A stretch of 64,000 nt of DNA from Cecembia rubra (lineage in GTDB: Bacteria; Bacteroidota; Bacteroidia; Cytophagales; Cyclobacteriaceae), in assembly GCF_003014575.1 (NCBI RefSeq), contig NZ_PYGF01000001.1, forward strand, positions 496,001 to 560,000. Reading direction: 5' to 3'. Positions 1 to 9,800 of this stretch are shown here, piece after piece (the first letter of the stretch is position 1; every line of letters begins with the position of its first letter). The notes beneath the pieces were generated by a model. It was given only the letters and a program-made list of their open reading frames with translations. It searched no databases and was not told the DNA's origin. The position numbers and the translations under genes are program-made.

Positions 1-2077
1 GTAATGAAATGATCGTTCCCCCTCGGTTTAACCAATCTTTCAAATGATTGATTTGACTTCCGCTCAAAATATTGTAGAATCCAGAAGGTAGGATTAAGGT
101 ATTAAAATCATGCAAATTTACCCTATTGAATGAACTGATATCCATTTTGGTAATTGGCATCCCGACCTTAGTATCCAGTAGATGCCATATTTCTCCTGCT
201 TCATATTGAGAGGTCCCATTGCCTATCAGCATAATAACTTTGGGTTTCCTGACAGCAGTGACATTGTTGCTTCCTAAGTCAATTCCTTTGAGGCTAAAAC
301 CGGTTTTTGTAGCAAAAACATCTTGACCACTTGATGTTGCGGCCTGTTGCAAATGTTTCCTTAATTCTTCGGATGACATTTTTTGAAATGCAGTTGGTAT
401 AATCAAAGATCCTGCGGGAAATTCTTTGTTGCCACTATCAGTGGCCGAGGTAAATGGAAGGGAGGTTACTTCCACGTGGATCCCTGCATTCTGAATCTGG
501 TGTAAGAATTTCGGGGCAAAATAATCTGACCAATCCAGAATGTAAGCAACATAGTTTTCTGGAGCAGGAAAATGAAGTTTTGTGTTCTCTAAAGTAACAA
601 TTTCTTTGGTGGCTGAAAAATTAGTCTGGCCGGCATAAGGAAGTCCATAGGCAAGTGCCATAGTCCATGAGGAGGCATCGTAGAAAATTGAATCTGAAAA
701 TTCTGTGACCCTTTCAAACATGCTCCTGACCATTCTGTATTGGGGCTGAGAGGTAGGGACTACCCATGATTTTCCTTTCTTAAAGGATTTTCCTTCTAAA
801 TTCTGATCCCTGTCATTTTCGTAAACTTTAATTTTATGGTCTAATAACAACTGAAGAAATAATCTGTTCCGGGATGCATCGAATTCATCTCCAAAGATAT
901 AGGACTTCACTTTTTCTTTACCTGCTTCAGTTAGAGCTGTCTGGAAAAATTCCCGAAGATATCGGTGCATATATTCTCTTTCTTTCACCCCCGCTTCCAT
1001 TGTAGCTATGGAAGTTTTTAATTGGTTGCGGATTGTAAAGGCAAAAGTAATATCACCCCTCTGTGAACTTTGGATATGACCTCGGGAAGAAGCCTGTTCA
1101 AAAACCAAGCCCAGACCACCCTGTATATCCGGATAGGTTGAGCCATAACCAGGGTAGGAATTGTCAAAGACTTCTTTTGTCCAATATAGACTTCCTATTT
1201 CATCTAAGGCTTTGGCGAAATAAGTAGCAAATTTGTTGTTTATTTCCTCATAATTTTTTCTTGGGACTACAGGGTTTTCACTACCAAAAGGCTTGGTTGG
1301 TTCAAAGAAGTAAGTACTATTGGTGCCCATTTCGTGAAAATCACCTACCACATTGGGATACCAGGTATGATACCAGTCGATTTTTGACTGTAGTTCAATT
1401 TGTGCCAATGGAAGCCAGTCCCTATTAAGATCAAACCAGTAATGGTTAACCCGGCCGGAAGGCCAGATTTCATTGTGCTCTCTGTCTAAAGGATCGGACA
1501 CAGGTGGATTTCCTTTATGCATATTGGCCCAATTGGTATGTCTATCCCTGCCATCAGGATTGATGGCTGGATCTATCATTACAATAGCATTTTCTCTGAT
1601 TTCTCTGGCTTTTTCTGACTGAGAAGCCAGTAACCAATAAGCAGTTAAAATAGCTGCTTCACCTCCAGAGGGTTCATTGCCATGAACACTGTATGCCAAA
1701 TTTATAATAGCTGGCATCCTTGAGACATCCGGTAATGGCTTTTGAGGATCCACGAGTTGCAAATGATTGAGCCTGACTTTTTCAAGGTTTTGAATATTAT
1801 CTGAATTACTGATAACAAGCACCACTAATGGTCTTAATTGGTGACTTTGGCCAATAACCTGAAGCTCTGCCATAGAAGAACTATGTGCAAGTTTTTCAAA
1901 ATATGCAATTAGCTTGTCATAACGGGTATGCCATTCACCGATTTCGTAGCCAAGAAATTCTTTGGGACTTGGTATAGCAGGGTCAAATTGTTCTCCAGGA
2001 AATAAATAATCTTGTTGTGCTTCCAATTGACCAAATGTCAGTAAGGCAAATAACAAGTAGAGTAGGGGTCTCTTCAT
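1..2077 (-). CDS. Exported M14-family zinc carboxypeptidase with GATase-like C-terminal domain (partial)
   Basis: The gene runs off the left edge; 692 codons are visible from the ATG at 2077 and the C-terminus is missing. Residues 1-22 are a Sec signal peptide ending near LEAQQ, so the product is exported. The peptidase M14 fold shows the zinc pair HxxE as HGNE (H132, E135), then NPDGRDRH, DLNRDW, a further ligand His in GDFHEMGT and a likely catalytic Glu in LVFEQAS. From about residue 600 the sequence becomes Rossmann-like (KPKVIMLIGNG, then LILPSG, then LNRGG), fitting the class I glutamine-amidotransferase-like domain that follows M14 in many Bacteroidota proteins. Substrate unknown; a periplasmic peptide or other amide is the inference. 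It is divergent from the gene at 2203. Family call is firm, specificity is not. Confidence 0.88.
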   Translation of the reverse strand, partial: MKRPLLYLLFALLTFGQLEAQQDYLFPGEQFDPAIPSPKEFLGYEIGEWHTRYDKLIAYFEKLAHSSSMAELQVIGQSHQLRPLVVLVISNSDNIQNLEKVRLNHLQLVDPQKPLPDVSRMPAIINLAYSVHGNEPSGGEAAILTAYWLLASQSEKAREIRENAIVMIDPAINPDGRDRHTNWANMHKGNPPVSDPLDREHNEIWPSGRVNHYWFDLNRDWLPLAQIELQSKIDWYHTWYPNVVGDFHEMGTNSTYFFEPTKPFGSENPVVPRKNYEEINNKFATYFAKALDEIGSLYWTKEVFDNSYPGYGSTYPDIQGGLGLVFEQASSRGHIQSSQRGDITFAFTIRNQLKTSIATMEAGVKEREYMHRYLREFFQTALTEAGKEKVKSYIFGDEFDASRNRLFLQLLLDHKIKVYENDRDQNLEGKSFKKGKSWVVPTSQPQYRMVRSMFERVTEFSDSIFYDASSWTMALAYGLPYAGQTNFSATKEIVTLENTKLHFPAPENYVAYILDWSDYFAPKFLHQIQNAGIHVEVTSLPFTSATDSGNKEFPAGSLIIPTAFQKMSSEELRKHLQQAATSSGQDVFATKTGFSLKGIDLGSNNVTAVRKPKVIMLIGNGTSQYEAGEIWHLLDTKVGMPITKMDISSFNRVNLHDFNTLILPSGFYNILSGSQINHLKDWLNRGGTIISL

Positions 2078-2202
2078 AAGGAATTAAATTTCCTGAAATT
2101 ATCATTTTTGTGAAGCCTGAGAAAATGAAAATACATCAACGGCTTTTGAATACATGGGAATTGAATTAATTTGGGCTAACAATTTATAAACCAAATAAAC
2201 CT

Positions 2203-2961
2203 ATGAAGACAATTTTAAAAAGTTTTTCGGTGCTTGTCCTGGCATTGGGAGCTTCTCCTCTTTTGGCCCAGCAAACAGAATTTAAATTACCACCCCAAGC
2301 CACTGAATTTTATGAGCCTGTAGTCAGAAAAGTAACTCCAGGGAAAGAAAATAGTATGGCTCCTTCTGATGCCATCATCCTGTTTGACGGAACAAGTCTC
2401 AGCAACTTTGTAAGTTCCAGGACAGGTCAAAATCCAGAATGGACAGTTCAAAATGGGGCCATGACTGTTGCACCTGGAAAAGGTGATATCCAAACTAAAA
2501 TGGGCTTTGGGGATATGCAATTACATATAGAGTGGACTGCTCCAATAGTAATTAAAGGGGAAGGTCAAGGAAGAGGTAACTCTGGAATATTTTTAATGTC
2601 CCATTATGAAGTTCAGGTATTGGACTCATACGAAAGCAAGACCTATGTCAATGGGCAGGCAGCCAGTATTTACAAACAGCATCCTCCTTTGGTCAATGCC
2701 ATGAAGGCTCCAGGAGAATGGAATACATATGATATTTACTTCACTGCCCCTAGATTCAATGCGGATGGTATGTTGGTTTCTCCAGCAAGGGTGACAGTTG
2801 TTCACAATGGCATCTTGGTCCAGAACAATGTAGAAATCAAAGGGCCTACAGAATATATAGGTATTCCCAATTATAAGGCCCATCCCAATGAATTACCAAT
2901 CAAACTTCAGGATCATGGGGATTTGGTAAGTTTTAGAAATATTTGGGTTAGAAAGCTTTAA
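2203..2961 (+). CDS. Exported 3-keto-disaccharide hydrolase (DUF1080) domain protein
   Basis: A 252-residue protein with a clear Sec signal peptide (residues 1-22, cleavage near LLAQQ). The body matches the 3-keto-disaccharide hydrolase/DUF1080 family, a concanavalin-like beta-sandwich: IILFDGTSLSNF near residue 60, WTVQNGAMTVAPG, then FGDMQLHIEW, RGNSGIFLM, YEVQVLDSY and GEWNTYDIYF in the usual order, ending FRNIWVRKL. Family members are exported and hydrolyse 3-keto-glycosides or bind glycans; the present substrate cannot be read from sequence. It stands alone, divergent from the M14 gene and followed by a strong hairpin terminator. Confidence is high for the family and modest for the exact reaction. 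Confidence 0.88.
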   Translation: MKTILKSFSVLVLALGASPLLAQQTEFKLPPQATEFYEPVVRKVTPGKENSMAPSDAIILFDGTSLSNFVSSRTGQNPEWTVQNGAMTVAPGKGDIQTKMGFGDMQLHIEWTAPIVIKGEGQGRGNSGIFLMSHYEVQVLDSYESKTYVNGQAASIYKQHPPLVNAMKAPGEWNTYDIYFTAPRFNADGMLVSPARVTVVHNGILVQNNVEIKGPTEYIGIPNYKAHPNELPIKLQDHGDLVSFRNIWVRKL

Positions 2962-3047
2962 TAAGACTAGATTTTATCTATCAAAAATTGCAGATCTAAA
3001 ATCTGAAATTTAGTTACAACATAGTTATTAAGAACAATAGAAATAAG

Positions 3048-3084
3048 AAAGAGGCTACCTTATCTAAGGACAGCCTCTTTTTTT
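3048..3084 (+). terminator. Rho-independent terminator after the DUF1080 gene
   Basis: AAAGAGGCT (3048-3056) pairs with AGCCTCTTT (3072-3080), with an inner CCTTA/TAAGG stem, followed by a run of T. It lies 87 bases after the stop at 2961. The descending arm contains AGGACAGC, a motif also seen in the hairpin at 28398. Confidence 0.85.
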
Positions 3085-3222
3085 ATAAATGTTCCGTTAG
3101 GCTAAAGTATTCATTATGCCTTTGAAAATAAAGCCTAGATTTAAAACTCTTAATTTGAAAAAATGTTTAAAATGTCCCCTTACAGCATTGGATAGATTAG
3201 TTCAAGGTTGGGGCAATCAATA

Positions 3223-3879
3223 CTAAAGGTTGAATCTCCATAGCTTAAAACCACCTTCATATGCCAATTGATTATTTCCTAACCTACATCCACCGGGAAC
3301 ATTGGTGATATATTTTGATTTACCTCCACCCAATACTATATCATCCGGAAGAAATGCGTCTTTGAACCGGGATACTACAATATGTACATGTTTTTGCCAT
3401 TTTTCCTGTCCCAAATTTTCAAGACCCCTTAAACCTAGGTAATCTTCAAAGGTTCCTTTACGATAGGTCAGATGTGCCAATTCCATAGGCAAAACTCTTC
3501 CGTCAACTACAATTGCAGAACCAAGTCCTGTTCCAAAACCCAAAAACAACAGCACTCCCTTACCTGAATAGGATCCTAGAGCCTGCATAGCCGCATCATT
3601 TATGATTTTAACCGGCTTTCCAAATGCTTTTCCAAAATCAAATCCCTTCCATCCAGGACCCAAATTTTTTGGTTCAGTAATGACAGTTCCGCTTTTAATT
3701 ATACCGGGAAAACCTATGGATACCACATCATAATCCCAATCTTTTGTCAATTCCAGAACCCCATCCACCATTTTTTGAGGAGTCATTTCAGGGCCTGAAG
3801 GAAATTTTCTTCTTTCTTCAGGTCCTTCCACCTTGGCTTTGATATTCGTTCCGCCTACGTCTATGGTTAGTATTTTCAA
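3223..3879 (-). CDS. ROK-family sugar kinase, polyphosphate-glucokinase-like
   Basis: The protein begins with the ASKHA phosphate-binding motif ILTIDVGGTNIKAK and has a second phosphate loop LFLGFGTGLGSA, a catalytic-type Asp in IINDAAMQALG and a stretch ELAHLTYRKGTFEDYLGLRGLENLG. That last stretch resembles polyphosphate/ATP glucokinases rather than the zinc-binding ROK repressors. No DNA-binding domain is present. I place the start at the TTG of 3879, directly before KILTIDVGG; an ATG at 3933 would add 18 residues without resemblance to the family. Predicted role is cytoplasmic phosphorylation of glucose or a related hexose. Isolated gene; its 3' end converges on the DUF1080 gene. Confidence 0.8.
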   Translation of the reverse strand: MKILTIDVGGTNIKAKVEGPEERRKFPSGPEMTPQKMVDGVLELTKDWDYDVVSIGFPGIIKSGTVITEPKNLGPGWKGFDFGKAFGKPVKIINDAAMQALGSYSGKGVLLFLGFGTGLGSAIVVDGRVLPMELAHLTYRKGTFEDYLGLRGLENLGQEKWQKHVHIVVSRFKDAFLPDDIVLGGGKSKYITNVPGGCRLGNNQLAYEGGFKLWRFNL

Positions 3880-4114
3880 AATTTCATCAGTTGGATCAAG
3901 TCCCCAATTTATAAAAATGCACCCGGCCTGCAAATAACTATTGTTTGAATGTACTTAAAATTTGGTGCATGATTCAATTTATGGAAAATTTTAAAATCCT
4001 TTTCAGTTTTGTGATGAAATGAAAAAAAATGTCAATGTAATACAGAATAATCATGTAATAAATGATTTATAGGAAAAATATAAAACTGATAGAATAAAAA
4101 TTTTAGAATAATAT

Positions 4115-4145
4115 TTGTTTTATCGAAATAATGGCACTATTTTAG
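4115..4145 (+). promoter_or_regulatory. Candidate Bacteroidota promoter for the CAP lipoprotein gene
   Basis: TTG at 4115-4117, a 20-base spacer, then TATTTTAG at 4138-4145, one base from the consensus TAnnTTTG. It lies about 75 bases upstream of the ATG at 4219. Assigned by consensus only. Confidence 0.4.
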
Positions 4146-4218
4146 CTCAACTTATTCACCCACAATTTTTTTCTTTTAGAATTGAGGAGTTCTAATTGAG
4201 AGTAATTAAAGTAAGTTT

Positions 4219-4743
4219 ATGAGAATCACCCATTTATTCAAAAAGCAGGCGCTATTTTACATGGCAGGGATCATTTGTACCATGAGCGCCTGCGTTGAAA
4301 TTCCCGAAACACTTGAAAAAGTTGAACCAGAAATCGGTTTGCTTACCCTTGAATTCGATCATCAAAAATTACTTACACATTTAAATGAAGTAAGAACCAA
4401 GGGTTGTGTCTGTGGCGATAGGGAAATGCCGCCTGTATCTCCTTTGAATTGGAACAACTTACTGGCAAAAGCCGCCCAAAAACACTCCAATGACATGTAT
4501 CAGAATAATTTTTTTAATCATATAGGTTCAGATAATTCTACATTGGAAATCAGGGTCAATCAAAGTGGATATAAATGGCGTTCCCTTGGAGAAAATATTG
4601 CCAGAGGAAATATGGACGAGATAAGAGCCGTTCAGTCATGGAAAGATAGTCCGTCCCATTGCCAGCTCATGATGGATGCTGATTTTTTGGAAGTTGGAGT
4701 GGGTAAAAAAGGTGTTTTTTGGACTATGGTCCTAGCAAAATAA
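4219..4743 (+). CDS. CAP/SCP-domain lipoprotein
   Basis: A 174-residue protein with a lipoprotein signal; the lipobox Cys is C25 in TMSAC, so it should be anchored in the periplasm or at the surface. Residues about 45-172 form a CAP (SCP/PR-1) domain: NEVR, KHSNDM (H89), FFNHIG (H101), LGENIA (E125) and SPSHC (H147), the usual constellation of conserved His and Glu. Three further cysteines (C63, C65, C148) could form a disulfide. Bacterial CAP proteins are commonly secreted; biochemical roles vary and none can be chosen here. Single-gene unit just upstream of the ECF sigma gene but with its own intergenic region. Confidence 0.88.
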   Translation: MRITHLFKKQALFYMAGIICTMSACVEIPETLEKVEPEIGLLTLEFDHQKLLTHLNEVRTKGCVCGDREMPPVSPLNWNNLLAKAAQKHSNDMYQNNFFNHIGSDNSTLEIRVNQSGYKWRSLGENIARGNMDEIRAVQSWKDSPSHCQLMMDADFLEVGVGKKGVFWTMVLAK

Positions 4744-4907
4744 TTAGAGTATCCAAAAAATATCAAATCATTGGACTGTCATTTTTAGGTTCAATATTCT
4801 GTTGTTTTCTTCATTTGAGAATTTTTATATTTTATTTTAACTTTTTTGTAGAAGATTAATTGATTTTTTTCTTACTTTTTACTTATTTAATTGCACATTA
4901 ACCCAGA

Positions 4908-5525
4908 ATGAAAAGAGCAAGCCTTCACAATACCGAACAATTGGTGAAATGCCTCCGAAGTGGCTGTGAAAAAAGCTATACAGAACTCTTCAACTATTTT
5001 TATCCCAAGATCATCAATACTGCTAAAAAATTTGGGCTACCTGAAGAAGAAGCTAAGGAAATGGCTCAGGAAATATTCTTAAATATTTGGAAGAGTAGAG
5101 ATAACCTTAAGCCGGAATTGTCTTTTAATGCTTATTTACTTACCATATTGAAATCAAAACTTTACCAAAAAGCTAAAAGTGAGGTGCTTAAAGCTAAATA
5201 TGAGAAATATGCATTGAATCACTTTGAGGTAAGTTTCAACAGTACAGACAATCAGATTGATTATGAAGAATTGGAAAAAATATCCAATGATGTAATTGAA
5301 AAACTTCCCAGCCAGCAAAAAGAGATTTTTTTCATGAGAACTATCAAGCATGTTTCTTCTGGAGAAATTTCAGACCAATTGGGTTTGTCAAAAAGGACAG
5401 TTGAAAACCATTTTTATCTGGCAACAAAAACTATTAAGAATGAACTTGAGAAACGCTTTAGATTACCTTTAAAGCCTCTCCATATCGAGGTTGCTTTTTT
5501 AATGTTCTTACCCTGGGTATTCTAA
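4908..5525 (+). CDS. ECF-type RNA polymerase sigma factor (FecI-like)
   Basis: 205 residues with the two-domain layout of extracytoplasmic-function sigma factors. Region 2 (about residues 20-90) includes YTELFNYFYPKI, EEAKEMAQEIFLNIW and FNAYLLTILKSKL; region 4 (about 135-190) carries a helix-turn-helix SSGEISDQLGLSKRTVENH. It is followed by a FecR anti-sigma gene and an STN-bearing SusC gene, the standard trans-envelope signalling set: the outer-membrane protein senses substrate, FecR relays it, and this sigma factor switches on the susC operon. The last dozen residues (EVAFLMFLPWVF) are unusually hydrophobic, common in Bacteroidota members. The target promoter was not identified. Confidence 0.93.
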   Translation: MKRASLHNTEQLVKCLRSGCEKSYTELFNYFYPKIINTAKKFGLPEEEAKEMAQEIFLNIWKSRDNLKPELSFNAYLLTILKSKLYQKAKSEVLKAKYEKYALNHFEVSFNSTDNQIDYEELEKISNDVIEKLPSQQKEIFFMRTIKHVSSGEISDQLGLSKRTVENHFYLATKTIKNELEKRFRLPLKPLHIEVAFLMFLPWVF

Positions 5526-5766
5526 AGCATTATAACCAAAACCACTTGTATTCTGGTGGATTTTTTCCTTATTCAATGTACTTCAAAAAAAATCTTAGGT
5601 ATAATCTCAGCCAATTTAATTTACATAGATCAATTATGAATTTTGAAAATTGACTTAACAGCAATTTTTAATTTTAATTTAATTGAGTTAAAAAATTTAA
5701 TTTTTTTTCAAGATCATATTGAGTAAAATAATATGCTGAATACTATATATAACAAAGTAAGATTAT

Positions 5767-6747
5767 ATGAAGTATTCTCAGTGGGACTATATTAATTTTA
5801 TACAGGGGAAAATGGACAGCGAAAAAGCTGCTTCATTTAAAAAATGGATGGCTACTGAAGAAGGGGAGCATACTTTTCACAAATGGGTAGAAGAGGAGTG
5901 GAAAAAAGAATGTAACGATTATGAGGATCTCCAAGTTGTTGACAAAAAAGAATCAAAGTTTGTATATCTAAATAGTAGCAAAAGAATTGAATGGAGACTT
6001 TGGGCAGCATTTATCTCAATTTTTTTAATTGCCAGTTTACTTTTATTCAATGGGAGAGAAGGAAATCTTCCAGAAGAATATAAGACAGAGATTAAAATTA
6101 CAGAAGTTCTTAAGTATGCTCCAAAAGGACAAAAAACAAGAATAAAGCTTCCTGATGGCTCTTATGTATATCTCAATTCAGAGAGTAGCATTACCTATCT
6201 GACTGATTTTTCGGATAACAGGACCATTTTTTTAAAAGGGGAGGCCTTTTTTGAAGTAAAGTCTGATCCGCTTAAACCATTTACAGTAATTACTGGCCCC
6301 ATATCGACAAGGGCTTTAGGTACTAGTTTCAATATCAATGCTTATGAAGAGCAGTTGGATATTCAAGTCGCACTTGCCACAGGCAAAATTAAAGTTAGTA
6401 ATGAGGTAAATGGCCAAGAGTTGTTGGTTGACCCAGGAGAGGGGATTGATTTTCATCGACATACAGACATGATGTCCAAGGAAAAAGTAGATATCCAAAA
6501 GGTTTTGAATTGGAAAAATGGAATTCTTCAATTTGAAAAAGTTCCATTTCCACAGGTCATCAAAACTTTAGAAAGATGGTATGGGGTGGATTTTGAAGTC
6601 AAGAATCAAAAGGAAATGCCTCAATATAAGTGTTCAGGAACTTTTGAGCCCAATGAATACCTCAGCAATGTCTTATCTGTTCTGGCTTATTCAGTGGATT
6701 TCTCTTATACATTACAAGGAAAAAAAGTAATTCTGGAATTTAAATGA
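5767..6747 (+). CDS. FecR-family anti-sigma factor
   Basis: 326 residues. An N-terminal cytoplasmic part (1-74) that should hold the sigma factor is followed by one membrane helix (about 76-96, LWAAFISIFLIASLLLF) and a periplasmic FecR domain (about 115-220, with LPDGSYVYLNSESSITY and FLKGEAFFEVKSD...FTVITGPI). The C-terminal DUF4974 part (about 245-326, LQFEKVPFPQVIKTLERWYGVDFEV) resembles a secretin/STN-like fold. It lies 241 bases after the sigma gene and about 120 bases before susC, which supports partnership with both. Known biology: FecR contacts the N-terminal signalling domain of its TonB-dependent receptor. Confidence 0.93.
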   Translation: MKYSQWDYINFIQGKMDSEKAASFKKWMATEEGEHTFHKWVEEEWKKECNDYEDLQVVDKKESKFVYLNSSKRIEWRLWAAFISIFLIASLLLFNGREGNLPEEYKTEIKITEVLKYAPKGQKTRIKLPDGSYVYLNSESSITYLTDFSDNRTIFLKGEAFFEVKSDPLKPFTVITGPISTRALGTSFNINAYEEQLDIQVALATGKIKVSNEVNGQELLVDPGEGIDFHRHTDMMSKEKVDIQKVLNWKNGILQFEKVPFPQVIKTLERWYGVDFEVKNQKEMPQYKCSGTFEPNEYLSNVLSVLAYSVDFSYTLQGKKVILEFK

Positions 6748-6867
6748 TCTGCCTATGAAACATCCATAAATGAAAAAACTTAGCAAACCATATACCCAAG
6801 CTCTCAAACCTAACAATTACTTGGGAATACCATAATTATTTGTTTGTACCACTTATCAACCCAAAAT

Positions 6868-9800
6868 ATGAAACCTAACATTTACCAAACAATGATTATG
6901 GTCTTCAAATGGGCAACTTGCTTTGCCCTTTTCCTGACCATAAGTCTTCAAGCAACAGCCAGTAAAAGTGAATCGGTCCAGATAAAAAGTATTGATGAAG
7001 TAATCATTAAACTCGATATCAGGGAAGGAAACATTGAAGAGATCCTTAAAACTATTGAAGAAAAGACAGAATTCAGCTTTTTTTACACAGACAAGAATAT
7101 CAAAGATGAACAGCGCCTAATGATCAGCAAAACGCGTGGCACAGTCGCTGAATTTTTAACTGAGGTAGCCAGTCAAAAGCAATTACATTTTAAACAAGTC
7201 AACCATGTAATCAGTGTCCGTTCCACTTCCGAAAATTTCAATGCTAATCGAATAGATGTAGAAATCAAGGAAATGAATGTAGAGATCCGCGGAAAAGTAA
7301 TCAGCGCTTCTGGAGAGACAATACCAGGTGTGGCCATATCCGTTTTGGGAACTACATTAGGAACCGTCACTGATATTGATGGAAATTATAGAATTTCTGT
7401 TCCGGAGGGCTCAACCCTAGTGTTTTCCTATATTGGATATGCTACGCAACGCATTGCAATAGGTAACAGAACAGTTATTGACGTTATCCTGGAGCAGGAA
7501 ACACAGGCTTTGGAAGAGGTAGTAATCGCTGCACTTGGAATCCAAAAAACTTCAAGGAGTATTGGTTATTCAGCTACCAACGTTGGATCTGATGATGTGA
7601 CCATCAATAGAACGCCAAACTTCATGAATGCGCTTCAAGGTAAAATCGCCGGTGTAAATATTTCATCCCTAGGAACCGGTCCAGGTGGTACTTCAAAAGT
7701 AAGGATAAGAGGGCAGTCCTCTATTGCAGGTCAGAATAACCCATTGATTGTAGTTAATGGTATTCCTATTGATAATACCAACTTTGGAACAAGACCTGGT
7801 AATCAGGGTGCTGATAATGCTTTTGGCCAAAGAGGCGGCGGAGTAACCGCTGATGGAGGTGACGGTCTTAGCAGTATCAACCCAGATGATATTGAAAGTA
7901 TGACTGTATTAAAAGGTGCCGCAGCTTCTGCCCTTTATGGATCAAGGGCAAAAGATGGGGTTATCATGATTAATACAAAATCCAAAGGAACAGCAAAGGG
8001 CATCGGTGTTACCTATAACATTAACCATACCATCGAGCAGCCTTTGGACTTTACAGATTATCAGTATGAATATGGACAAGGAGAGTTTGGAGTAAGACCT
8101 ACCACTCCCAATCCTACTTCTGGCCAATGGTCCTTCGGTGAAAGATTTGCTCCTGGTATGACACAGGTATTGTTTGATGGGGTAGTAGTTCCCTACGAGC
8201 CTGTAAGAAACAGAATTAGAGATTTCTTCAGAAATGGACAAAACACGACAAATACCATATCCTTAGCTACCAATAATGATAAAGGTGGAATGAGTTTCTC
8301 GTTTGCGGATTTGAACAGTAAGGGGATTGTTCCAAACAATACATTCAATAGAAAGACTTTTAATTTTGGTTTTACCCATGATTTCAGCAAGAAACTGAGC
8401 TTTAGAGGTAATATCAATTATTCTATCGAGAAAAATAATAACCCTCCCAATATTGCCGATCAGGACAATTCAATTCCAACAGCAATCTATAATATGGCCA
8501 ATTCCATGCCATTGGACGTGCTTAGGGAGAATGCCTTTGATGCCAATGGAAATGAGGCTGTTTATTCAAGGTTCCGAAACAGAACCAATCCTTATTTTAC
8601 ACTTGAAAGACAATTCAATGAAATCAAAAGGGATAGGATTTTTGGAAATATAGCAGCAGTTTATAGGTTCACAGATTGGCTTTATATTCAGGGAAGGGTA
8701 GGCCAGGATTATTGGTCCAGAACCCAAAAAGTTAATAATTTCCCGACTGGACAAGCTTCAAGGGCAGCAGCTCCTGCAGGTTTTGTGAATGGTGTACTTA
8801 CCCAGGAAGCCCGTAATTTCAGAGAAATAAATGCTGATTTTATCCTATCGGCCAATAAAGAGTTTGGAGATTTTGCTGTGGATGCCAATGTTGGTGGAAA
8901 TTATATGAAAAGGGAATCTGAACTTCATAGTACTCAGGTAACCGATTTTGTAATTAGAAATTTGTACACAGTTCAAAATGGTAGGGCCAAAGACCCTATT
9001 TATGATAGAGTAGAAAGGGGTGTTAATTCACTTTTTGCATTTGCTGAATTTTCTTATAAGAAATTCCTTTATATCAACGGTACTATAAGGAACGATTGGT
9101 TTTCAACCCTTTCTCCGGAAAACAGAAGCATACTTTATCCTTCCGTATCGACAAGCTGGGTTTTCACTGAGAATACTGGAAGCAATGACTGGTTTAATTT
9201 TGGAAAACTTAGGTTAGCATATGCGGAGGTGGGTAGTGATTCTGATGTTGCGCCTTATTCCAATGTCCTTTTCTATGGAATTAATGCCAACCTTTTCAAT
9301 GGACAGCCTGTAGGTCAGCCTATAGGAAGTACACTTCCTAACCCTAATCTTAAACCCATGAGGGTAGCAGAGACTGAAGTAGGTCTCGAAATGAAATTGT
9401 TGCAGGGTAGGTTGATGGTTGATTTGGCGGCATACAATAAAATCACTAATGATCAGATTGTAACTGCCCAGATTTCTGATGCATCTGGCTTTATCAATAC
9501 ATCCATCAACAGTGGAAGCAGCCGTAATAGAGGTGTGGAAATGTTGATTACCGGCGTACCTGTAGAAGTTGGAAATTTCACTTGGGAATCCTCCTTTAAT
9601 GTAGCTTACAATAAAACTTTGGTATTGAGTCTATTGACAGATAATCCAGGTGAAAGGATTACAGTAGGCACGCACGTTTTCAACGGTGAATTAAGGCAGG
9701 TAGTAGGAAAAGAAATGGGTCAGGTGACAGGATTTGGTTTCTTGAGGAATGACCAGGGTCAGAAAATATTTGGTGCCAATGGACTTCCATTGAGAACCCC

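Noticed and set aside
5542-5566. CCAC/GTGG with T-run after the sigma factor gene
   Set aside because: Only four base pairs in the stem; could attenuate transcription into fecR but not supportable.
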